From Bacteroidales bacterium (GTDB taxonomy: Bacteria > Bacteroidota > Bacteroidia > Bacteroidales > GWA2-32-17), in contig JABUFC010000033.1 in NCBI GenBank assembly GCA_013314715.1, positions 1 through 39,557 of the forward strand: a stretch of DNA of 39,557 nt, read 5' to 3'. Each line of letters begins with the position of its first letter. Positions within the stretch are counted from its first letter, which is position 1. Below the pieces are notes generated by a model. The model did not search any database. It was not told the origin of the DNA and saw only the letters and a list, made by a program, of their open reading frames with translations. The translations under genes were made by a program, and so were the position numbers. This document shows, one piece after another, positions 33,491 through 39,557 of this stretch.

Positions 33491-34240
33491 TTAATTTGTG
33501 TAAATTGCGTACGTACTAGGAATAGTAAAGATGCTTGTATCTTTTATATTTTTATCTATTTGTGTAATAATCATAGTATTTTTTATATCTCTAAGTAAGC
33601 TTCTTTCTACTGCTTCAAAAGGTAAAAATCCAAATGAATTAGGAATAATTTGATAATATTTATGGGTTTTGATATTGGGGTTCCAAATCTTGGTAAGATA
33701 ATAATAAAAACCATATTCGTTATTGGTTGCCATCCAATATGTAACTTCAGTATTTTCTTTTACATTTTTTACTCTCCATTGTTTGCATCTTATACCTAAT
33801 ATAGTTTTTTCATTTTCTGTTTTAATTATTTTATAATTACTATCTATTTCTGTTTTTTCTTCTGAAAAAATCTGAGTTGTATATAATCGAGCTTGATGAT
33901 TTAGTATAATTACTTCTTTTAATTCTAAATTTATTATGGTCGATTCTTTATTTATGTTTGATTGAATTTTATCAATTCTTACTTTATTATTAAATACGTA
34001 TATGTTATATACAACTGTGTCGAATAAGCTTTTTTCAACAAGTTGAAAATTTCCATTAAAATTATTGGTAAATACTGGAGGAACATCTTTTCTTATAGTC
34101 AAAGCAGCTAACTTGGGTTTTGGAGCACTATCTATTTTTGTTATTTTATTGTCGCCTGTAACAGGATTACAATGCGTTATAATGAGGATAGTAATAATGA
34201 TTATTATAGCAGGAACTATGTATGTAAATATTCTTTTCAT
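33491..34240 (-). CDS. Membrane-anchored or exported DUF4412-like protein
   Basis: This 249-residue protein has a very hydrophobic Ile-rich N-terminal helix (about 5-25). A Cys follows in ITHCNPV, but this is not a canonical lipobox because His precedes the Cys. The body (VYNIYVFNNKVRIDKIQS ... LELKEVIILNHQARLYTTQ ... EKTILGIRCKQWRVKNVKENTEVTYWMATNN) follows the DUF4412 pattern, a LolA-like beta fold that usually carries a G-x-x-C/x-x-W or Y-x-W-M/W-x-A motif. These are envelope proteins of unknown function, perhaps binding lipid. It is Asn/Lys/Ile-rich like its AT-rich context. A TAATTTTG box lies only 5 bases upstream on the minus strand, which would give a leaderless or nearly leaderless message. 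Confidence 0.68.
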   Translation of the reverse strand: MKRIFTYIVPAIIIIITILIITHCNPVTGDNKITKIDSAPKPKLAALTIRKDVPPVFTNNFNGNFQLVEKSLFDTVVYNIYVFNNKVRIDKIQSNINKESTIINLELKEVIILNHQARLYTTQIFSEEKTEIDSNYKIIKTENEKTILGIRCKQWRVKNVKENTEVTYWMATNNEYGFYYYLTKIWNPNIKTHKYYQIIPNSFGFLPFEAVERSLLRDIKNTMIITQIDKNIKDTSIFTIPSTYAIYTN

Positions 34241-34345
34241 GCTACAAAATTATAGTAAAAAAACATGTACTATTTAAGATTTTTGACAAATTCTAATTTT
34301 TATACAACGAAAACAATAAAAAAGTTATTAAATATTGACGAAAAC

Positions 34346-34379
34346 CTTATATTTTTTGATGAAACTTAAAAAATATAAG
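34346..34379 (-). terminator. A/T-only perfect hairpin downstream of fumC
   Basis: CTTATATTTTTT (34346-34357) is perfectly complementary to AAAAAATATAAG (34368-34379) around a 10-base loop. It lies 9 bases past the fumC stop. The stem has a single G-C pair, so as RNA it is weak. It may act as a terminator, RNA-processing signal or cruciform-prone site. Confidence 0.45.
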
Positions 34380-34388
34380 TCTAATATA

Positions 34389-35768
34389 TTATTGAACCAT
34401 ATTTTTTGGGTCTACCCATTGATTAAATTGCTCATCTGTAACAAAACCTAATTCAATAGCAGCTTGTCTTAATGTTTTGTTTTCAGAATGAGCTTTTTTA
34501 GCTATTTTGGCAGCATTTTCGTATCCAATATAAGGATTTAAAGCTGTTACTAACATAAGCGAATTTTCTAAATGATGTTTTAATGCAGGTAAATTTGGTT
34601 CAATTCCAATAGCACAATTGTCGTTAAAAGAAATACAAGCATCGGCTAATAAATGCAAGGAGCGTAAAATATTATAAATAATAAGTGGTTTATATACATT
34701 TAGTTCAAAAAAGCCATTTAAATCTCCTAAAACGATAGCGGTGTCGTTTGCAATTACTTGCATGCAGACCATGGTTAATGCTTCAATTTGGGTGGGATTA
34801 ACTTTACCTGGCATAATGGAGCTACCTGGTTCATTTTCAGGAATAATAAGTTCACCAATTCCACTGCGAGGTCCGGATGCCATAATACGTATATCATTCG
34901 CAATTTTGTTTAAAACAGAGGCTGTTTGCTTTAATGCACCGCTCAACTCTACCATTGGATTATGCGAAGCTAAAGATTCAAACTTATTGGCTGCCGTTAC
35001 AAAAGGCAAATTTGTAATTTCGGCAATAACTTGAGCCACACGTTCAGCAAAACCTTTGGGAGCATTTAATCCAGTACCTACCGCAGTTCCACCTAAACCT
35101 AATTCTGCTAAATGTGGAAGTGTATTCTCAATAGCTTCAATTGAGTGATTAAGCATTGCCACATATCCAGAGAATTCTTGTCCTAAGGTAAGTGGTGTAG
35201 CATCCATCCAATGTGTTCTACCTATTTTTATTATATCTTTAAAATCGTTCGATTTTTTTTGCAATGTATCGCGTAAATATTTTAAGGCAGGCAAAGTTTT
35301 ATTTACTAATACTTGATAAGCTGCTATGTGCATAGCCGTTGGAAAAGTATCGTTCGAACTTTGCGATTTATTTACATCGTCATTAGGATGTAAGTATGTT
35401 TTGCCTTCGCCTAATTTATTTCCCATTAACACATGGGCACGATTAGCAATAACTTCGTTCAAATTCATATTGGTTTGCGTTCCACTACCGGTTTGCCAAA
35501 CTACTAATGGAAAATGCTCATTGAGTTTTCCGGCTAATATTTCATCGCAAACCTGAACAATTAAGTTTTTTTTATCTTCGGGCAATTTGCCTAACTCATA
35601 ATTGGTTATAGCTGCAGCTTTTTTAACAATAGCCATAGCATAAATAATTTCTATTGGCATTAAATCGCCACCAATTTTAAAATTATTAACCGAACGTTGG
35701 GTTTGAGCTCCCCAATATTTGTCATCTGGAACTTCAACGGTTCCCATGGTATCTTTTTCGATTCTCAT
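34389..35768 (-). CDS. fumC: Class II fumarate hydratase
   Basis: Fumarase C hydrates fumarate to malate in the TCA cycle (or the reverse, towards fumarate in anaerobes), without an Fe-S cluster. From the ATG at 35768 there are 459 residues. The upstream in-frame ATG at 35819 lies within a promoter and adds a non-family hydrophobic stretch. Visible are [39 protein letters not shown], the [15 protein letters not shown] region, [31 protein letters not shown], and the family signature [15 protein letters not shown] with its mobile catalytic-serine loop. The TH-x-MDA-x-P reading separates fumarase from argininosuccinate lyase and adenylosuccinate lyase. Aspartase is the closest alternative, but the length and motifs favour FumC. 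Confidence 0.95.
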   Translation of the reverse strand: MRIEKDTMGTVEVPDDKYWGAQTQRSVNNFKIGGDLMPIEIIYAMAIVKKAAAITNYELGKLPEDKKNLIVQVCDEILAGKLNEHFPLVVWQTGSGTQTNMNLNEVIANRAHVLMGNKLGEGKTYLHPNDDVNKSQSSNDTFPTAMHIAAYQVLVNKTLPALKYLRDTLQKKSNDFKDIIKIGRTHWMDATPLTLGQEFSGYVAMLNHSIEAIENTLPHLAELGLGGTAVGTGLNAPKGFAERVAQVIAEITNLPFVTAANKFESLASHNPMVELSGALKQTASVLNKIANDIRIMASGPRSGIGELIIPENEPGSSIMPGKVNPTQIEALTMVCMQVIANDTAIVLGDLNGFFELNVYKPLIIYNILRSLHLLADACISFNDNCAIGIEPNLPALKHHLENSLMLVTALNPYIGYENAAKIAKKAHSENKTLRQAAIELGFVTDEQFNQWVDPKNMVQ

Positions 35769-35780
35769 ATTTTTTTTTTT

Positions 35781-35813
35781 CAAAAATAATACAAATTTCA
35801 ATACAATGACAAA
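35781..35813 (-). promoter_or_regulatory. Strong promoter for fumC
   Basis: On the minus strand TTTG (35813-35810), 21 bases, TATTTTTG (35788-35781): both boxes match the consensus. It ends 12 bases before the ATG at 35768 and shows that the longer frame beginning at 35819 is not the real start. Confidence 0.6.
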
Positions 35814-35842
35814 AAACATGAATACTGTATTATAAAAATATA

Positions 35843-35850
35843 TACCTTTG
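35843..35850 (+). promoter_or_regulatory. Candidate -7 element for gcvH
   Basis: TACCTTTG, a full -7 match, ends 28 bases before the gcvH ATG at 35879. No TTTG box is at normal spacing. Confidence 0.42.
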
Positions 35851-35878
35851 GAACGTTAAAAATTAAAACTGAATAAAA

Positions 35879-36256
35879 ATGAATATTCCAGCAAATTTAA
35901 AGTACACCAAAGATCATGAATGGATCAGAAAAGAAGGTAACATTGGTTATGTAGGCGTTACCGATTTTGCTCAAAGTGAATTGGGCGATGTTGTTTTCGT
36001 TGAAATCGAAACCGTTGGTGAAACCTTATCAAAAGGTGATGCTTTTGGTACCATTGAAGCTGTTAAAACAGTTTCTGATTCGTATATGCCAGTTTCGGGA
36101 AAAGTAATTGAAAAAAATGAAAAACTCGATTCTAACCCCGATTTAATAAACAAAGATCCTTATGGTGAAGGTTGGATGATAAAAATTGAAATTACAAACG
36201 AATCAGAATACGATGAGTTGTTAACCCCTGAGCAATACAAAGCTCAATTAGGTTAA
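35879..36256 (+). CDS. gcvH: Glycine cleavage system H protein
   Basis: The H protein shuttles the aminomethyl group on a lipoyl arm between the P, T and L proteins of the glycine cleavage system; L is the lipoamide dehydrogenase, for which lpdA at 20049 is a candidate. The 125 residues match the family. The start MNIPANLKYTKDHEWIRKEG, the TDFAQSELGDVVFVE strand and the lipoylation site FGTIEAVKTVSDSY (Lys63) are clear, followed by NPDLINKDPYGEGWMIKIE. It is monocistronic here, with a -7 box upstream and a hairpin terminator downstream; gcvP and gcvT are not in the window. Confidence 0.95.
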   Translation: MNIPANLKYTKDHEWIRKEGNIGYVGVTDFAQSELGDVVFVEIETVGETLSKGDAFGTIEAVKTVSDSYMPVSGKVIEKNEKLDSNPDLINKDPYGEGWMIKIEITNESEYDELLTPEQYKAQLG

Positions 36257-36278
36257 TTTTTTTGTAATTTTAAAATAT

Positions 36279-36303
36279 TTAAAGCCGCTTAAAGCGGCTT
36301 TAA
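36279..36303 (+). terminator. Hairpin terminator after gcvH
   Basis: AAAGCCGC (36281-36288) pairs with GCGGCTTT (36294-36301), extended by two A-T pairs on the outside and one inside. It lies 23 bases after the gcvH stop. The trailing T-run is short. Confidence 0.7.
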
Positions 36304-36380
36304 TTGTTTATTAATTCTGTATTCTTTCTTTTTTAGTCTAAAAATTTTTAACTTGCACACTCAAAATAATTCAATTTAGC

Positions 36381-37598
36381 ATGATAAACATTGAATCGAT
36401 TAGGGCAGATTTTCCGATATTACATCAAAAATCCTATCATAGAACTATTGTGTATCTCGATAATGCAGCCACAACTCAAAAACCGCAACAAGTAATTGAT
36501 ACCACAAGCGAATTTTACGCAAAATATAACAGCAACATACATCGCGGTGTTCATTTTTTAAGCGAAAAAATGACAGAAGCATACGAAAGTGCTCGCAAGA
36601 CAGTAAAACAATTTATCAACGCTCAGCACAGCCATGAAGTTATTTTCACATCTGGAACAACCGAGTCTATTAATTTATTAGCATTTTCGTTTGGCGAAGC
36701 ATTTATACACGAAGGTGATGAAATAGTTGTTTCAGCCATGGAACATCATAGCAACATTGTTCCTTGGCAAATGCTTTGCGAACGAAAAAATGCTAAACTA
36801 AAAGTTTTGCCATTAAAATTTAGTGGAGAGTTAAATTTGATTGCACTAAATTCTGTCATCAACGATAAAACAAAACTAATTGCCATCAGTCATATTTCTA
36901 ACTCACTAGGTACCATTAACCCGATTAAAGAAATTATCGACTATGCCCATACCCGCAATATACCCGTTATGATTGATGGTGCACAGGGAATACAACATCA
37001 GATGGTTGATGTTCAGCAGTTAGATTGCGATTTTTATGTTTTTTCTGGACACAAAATATACGGTCCAACTGGCATTGGTGTTTTATATGGCAAAGAAAAA
37101 TGGCTTGAAAAACTTCCTCCCTACAAAGGTGGTGGCGATATGATAAAAACCGTAACCTTCGAGAAAACGACTTACAACGACTTACCCTTTAAATTTGAAG
37201 CCGGAACTACCAACTTTATTGGCGCTGTGGGACTTGCTTCAGCATTAAAATATCTCGAAGATAAAAACAGAAACCACTTGCTTGCATACGAAGATGAACT
37301 TTATCAATATGCATTAAGTAAAATACAAGCCATCGAAGACATAAGAATTATTGGAACAGCCGAAAAACGTTCTAGTATTATTTCATTTTTATTAGGTAAT
37401 ATTCATCCCTTCGATTGTGGTATGATGCTCGATAAAATGGACATTGCTGTAAGAACCGGTAACCATTGCACTCAACCCTTAATGAAGTTTTTTGGCATTG
37501 ACGGAACTGTAAGAGCCTCTTTTAGTTTTTATAATACAAAAGAAGAGGTTGATTATTTGGTAGAATCTTTAGAAAAAGTAAAAAAATTATTTGCCTAA
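36381..37598 (+). CDS. sufS: Cysteine desulfurase (SufS type)
   Basis: This PLP enzyme takes sulfur from cysteine, leaving alanine, and loads it as a persulfide for Fe-S cluster assembly. The 405 residues have the N-terminal YLDNAATTQKPQQVI, AMEHHSNIVPWQ, DGAQGIQH, the PLP lysine in SGHKIYGPTG (Lys225), and the catalytic cysteine in RTGNHCTQPLM (Cys363). The short loop around this cysteine marks the group II SufS type, against IscS. The gene ends in a TAATG overlap with sufE. The start has a leader of about 80 bases from the preceding terminator; no confident promoter is seen. SufB, SufC and SufD are not in the window, so this cluster supplies only the sulfur-mobilising part. Confidence 0.95.
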   Translation: MINIESIRADFPILHQKSYHRTIVYLDNAATTQKPQQVIDTTSEFYAKYNSNIHRGVHFLSEKMTEAYESARKTVKQFINAQHSHEVIFTSGTTESINLLAFSFGEAFIHEGDEIVVSAMEHHSNIVPWQMLCERKNAKLKVLPLKFSGELNLIALNSVINDKTKLIAISHISNSLGTINPIKEIIDYAHTRNIPVMIDGAQGIQHQMVDVQQLDCDFYVFSGHKIYGPTGIGVLYGKEKWLEKLPPYKGGGDMIKTVTFEKTTYNDLPFKFEAGTTNFIGAVGLASALKYLEDKNRNHLLAYEDELYQYALSKIQAIEDIRIIGTAEKRSSIISFLLGNIHPFDCGMMLDKMDIAVRTGNHCTQPLMKFFGIDGTVRASFSFYNTKEEVDYLVESLEKVKKLFA

Positions 37599-38026
37599 TG
37601 AAAACAATAGAAGAATTACAGCAAGAAATTGTAGAAGAGTTTGAAGCATTTAGCGACTGGATGGAAAAATATAACTACATCATAGAATTAGCCAAAACGT
37701 TACCTCCATTCAAAGAAGAATACAGAGCCAAAGAAAATCTTATTCAGGGTTGCCAATCGCAAGTTTGGTTAGGAGCTGAATACATAGACGGCAAATTATA
37801 TTTTTATGCCGATAGCGATGCCATTATAACCAAAGGCATTATTGCATTGTTATTAAGAGTGTTATCAGGTCAAAGCCCCAACGATATTCTTAATACAGAG
37901 CTTTGGTTTGTAGAAAAAATTGGGCTTGCATCGCATTTATCGCCAACCCGTTCCAATGGCTTAACTTCTATGATTAAGCAAATAAAGATGTATGCACTGG
38001 CCTATAAAACAAAATATAATCTTTAA
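37598..38026 (+). CDS. sufE: SufE sulfur-transfer protein
   Basis: SufE accepts the persulfide from SufS and passes it to the SufBCD scaffold, speeding up the desulfurase. The 142 residues match. The active-site cysteine sits in NLIQGCQSQVWLG (Cys52), in the exposed loop typical of the family, and the start (EELQQEIVEEFEAFSDWMEKYNYIIELAK) and GLASHLSPTRSNGL are characteristic. The start codon overlaps the sufS stop (TAATG), and the sufT-like gene follows after three bases. Confidence 0.95.
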   Translation: MKTIEELQQEIVEEFEAFSDWMEKYNYIIELAKTLPPFKEEYRAKENLIQGCQSQVWLGAEYIDGKLYFYADSDAIITKGIIALLLRVLSGQSPNDILNTELWFVEKIGLASHLSPTRSNGLTSMIKQIKMYALAYKTKYNL

Positions 38027-38029
38027 GCT

Positions 38030-38344
38030 ATGGTTAATAAAGATGAGCTTTCTGCAAAAATTGTAGAAACCTTAAAAACTGTTTTTGACCCTGAAATACC
38101 CGTAAACATTTACGATCTGGGACTTATTTACGAAATTTTAATAGATGACGAAGCTAAGGTCGAAATTAAAATGACCCTTACTTCGCCTAATTGTCCGATG
38201 GTAGATGGCATGTTGCAGGAAATTTACGATAAAACTAAAGCCATTGAAGGGGTATCGTCGGTAATGCTCAATATAGTTTTTGATCCACCTTGGGATAAAA
38301 GCATGATGAGTGACGAAGCCCGCCTTGATCTGGGACTTATTTAA
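38030..38344 (+). CDS. SufT / MIP18 family Fe-S assembly protein
   Basis: This 104-residue DUF59/MIP18 domain protein, called SufT where it sits in suf clusters, helps mature or repair Fe-S proteins. The conserved motifs are DPEIPVNIYDLGLIYEI near the N-terminus and TLTSPNCPMVDGM with the conserved Cys55. The ending VFDPPWDKSMMSDEARLDLG matches the family. It lies three bases after sufE and two bases before the Na+/phosphate transporter gene, so it belongs to the suf operon. PaaD-type ring-oxygenase proteins share the domain, but the suf context argues for SufT. Confidence 0.93.
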   Translation: MVNKDELSAKIVETLKTVFDPEIPVNIYDLGLIYEILIDDEAKVEIKMTLTSPNCPMVDGMLQEIYDKTKAIEGVSSVMLNIVFDPPWDKSMMSDEARLDLGLI

Positions 38345-38346
38345 AA

Positions 38347-39557
38347 ATGCACAAATTTTTATTTATACTTATTTTTTTACTGAACATTGCTTCTCAATCT
38401 GAAGCGAGTAAGGTTGTTTACGCAGTTCGATTTGATAAAAGTACCGACAGTATTTATGTAACGAATACCATCGATAGCCTAATTGTCGATTATTCGACTT
38501 ATTTACCAGATAGTATAGGTGTGTTTTCCACCAATAAAATGATTCAATTTCAACCCATAGCAAAGGGGCGATATTTAATCAAAAACCTACAGCAAAAAGG
38601 GAGCTATGTTTTTTTTGCTACCCATACAAAATCAACCATAACAGAAATTACAGGTATTACCATTATTGTACGTTCTTCGTTATGGTGGCTTTGGACTCTT
38701 TTTAGCATTCTTGGGGGATTAGGAATGTTTCTTTTTGGTATCAATTTTATGAGCGATGGGTTTATTCGCCTTATGGGGCATCGACTTCATAAATTAATTC
38801 AGCGATTTTCGCGAAATGCCGTTACGTCTATCAATACAGGGGTTGTTTTGACTACTATTATGCAAAGTAGTTCAGCTGTAAGTATTTTTCTTGCCAAATT
38901 AGTTGACAATCAACTCATGTCATTTCGACAATCACTTGGAATTATTGTAGGTGCAGCATTAGGAACTACAGTAACTTTACAACTCATAGCGTTACAAATT
39001 AATTCCTATTCGTTATTCCTTATTGCTATTGGTTTTGTATTTTCATTTCTTACTAAGAAATCATTTTTGAAACGTTTAGGACAAATTTTTACAGGTTTAG
39101 GTTTATTATATTTGGGTTTGCAAATAATGTCGCAAGCAGCATTTTCAATAAAAACTGTTCCTGAAATATTACATTTTTTAGAACAGATGTCTAATCCGTT
39201 TTGGGCTGTTTTGGTTGGAATTTTATTTACTTCTATTACTCAAAGTGCAAGTGCTTTTATTGGAATACTTATCATGCTCGGTTCTCTTAATTTATTAACA
39301 TTAGAAGCTTCGATAGCTTTATTTATTGGTTCCAATATTGGCACTTCAGTACCGGTTTTTTTGAATATTGCTAATATTTCAAACGAAGCAAAAGCAACAG
39401 CATATTTTCATTTAATTTATCGAATAATTGGGGCTTTGCTTTTTATGTTCTGGATTCCGACTTACACTCAATGGGTTGTTTCAATATCTACTTTTTTCTC
39501 TGAAAATGTTAGTTTACCCCACCTTATTGCCAATGCTCATACCATAATGTATATTAT
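38347..39557 (+). CDS. Na+/phosphate cotransporter family protein (3' end cut by window)
   Basis: The frame is open from the ATG at 38347 to the window end (about 403 codons visible), so the gene is partial. Residues 1-20 are a signal-like hydrophobic stretch. Residues about 21-110 form a hydrophilic, beta-rich segment that is not part of the core transporter. From residue about 112 come the Na+/Pi-cotransporter helices. The two inverted QSSSA (173-177) and QSASA (299-303) motifs, and GxxxGTxxT and GSNIGTS, are the NptA/PF02690-type ion and phosphate sites. Bacterial members usually continue into a cytoplasmic PhoU-like region, which would lie beyond the edge. It starts two bases after sufT, so it is probably cotranscribed with the suf genes, with no obvious functional reason. 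Confidence 0.85.
   Translation, partial: MHKFLFILIFLLNIASQSEASKVVYAVRFDKSTDSIYVTNTIDSLIVDYSTYLPDSIGVFSTNKMIQFQPIAKGRYLIKNLQQKGSYVFFATHTKSTITEITGITIIVRSSLWWLWTLFSILGGLGMFLFGINFMSDGFIRLMGHRLHKLIQRFSRNAVTSINTGVVLTTIMQSSSAVSIFLAKLVDNQLMSFRQSLGIIVGAALGTTVTLQLIALQINSYSLFLIAIGFVFSFLTKKSFLKRLGQIFTGLGLLYLGLQIMSQAAFSIKTVPEILHFLEQMSNPFWAVLVGILFTSITQSASAFIGILIMLGSLNLLTLEASIALFIGSNIGTSVPVFLNIANISNEAKATAYFHLIYRIIGALLFMFWIPTYTQWVVSISTFFSENVSLPHLIANAHTIMYI

Noticed and set aside
1-39557. Mobile elements, integrases, transposases, prophage genes, restriction or other defence systems
   Set aside because: I found no such gene in any frame, no att-like direct repeat next to the tRNA, and no shift in coding character along the window.

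Overview
The window is AT-rich chromosomal DNA from a member of the Bacteroidota, most likely a free-living or anaerobic lineage near the Bacteroidales/Marinilabiliales. The evidence is three large secreted proteins with type IX secretion (T9SS)-style C-termini, SprB and CHU_C modules, an S46 dipeptidyl-peptidase, a DUF4783-nadC-yihY cluster, and several sites fitting the Bacteroidota housekeeping promoter (TTTG, 19-21 bp, TAnnTTTG). It is a gene-dense, mostly housekeeping region. I see no phage, insertion sequence, CRISPR array or rRNA, and no gap longer than about 250 bases.

Layout: 79-4356 encodes a giant modular surface protein. 4445-8357 is a compact plus-strand unit: class II aldolase, an NSS-family Na+ symporter, a 43-codon MetS-like small subunit overlapping genes on both sides, and a helix-hairpin-helix protein. 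8408-17123 is minus-strand: an unrecognised secreted protein, rlmN directly behind a 1312-residue lamin-tail surface protein, an RseC-like membrane protein, and an NAD-dependent epimerase downstream of an APS/PAPS reductase. 17320-19461 is the DUF4783/nadC/yihY operon, followed by a small secreted protein and lpdA (20049-21437), with hairpin terminators between units. An S46 peptidase (minus) and a bifunctional RelA/SpoT enzyme (plus) diverge from about 23800, and spoT ends convergently on an rlmD-like methyltransferase.

27536-31453 is minus-strand: a T9SS type A protein, a CtpA-like protease with a dCMP-deaminase-family gene just upstream, and a tRNA-Leu(CAA) whose terminator abuts the deaminase start codon. 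31722-35768 holds a cyanophycinase-like peptidase, a YwqK/MORN-like protein, a DUF4412-like protein and fumC. 35879 to the end holds gcvH and a sufS-sufE-sufT cluster running into a Na+/phosphate cotransporter cut off by the window edge.

The genes cover central carbon metabolism (aldolase, fumarase, lipoamide dehydrogenase, glycine cleavage H protein), NAD synthesis, sulfur and Fe-S metabolism, the stringent response, RNA modification and surface protein export. No clearly new multi-gene system is visible. The best leads are smaller: the tiny NSS subunit, a beta-rich insert in the NSS transporter, the terminator/start-codon junction behind the tRNA, two operator-like dyads, and a cyanophycinase homologue with one changed pocket residue.
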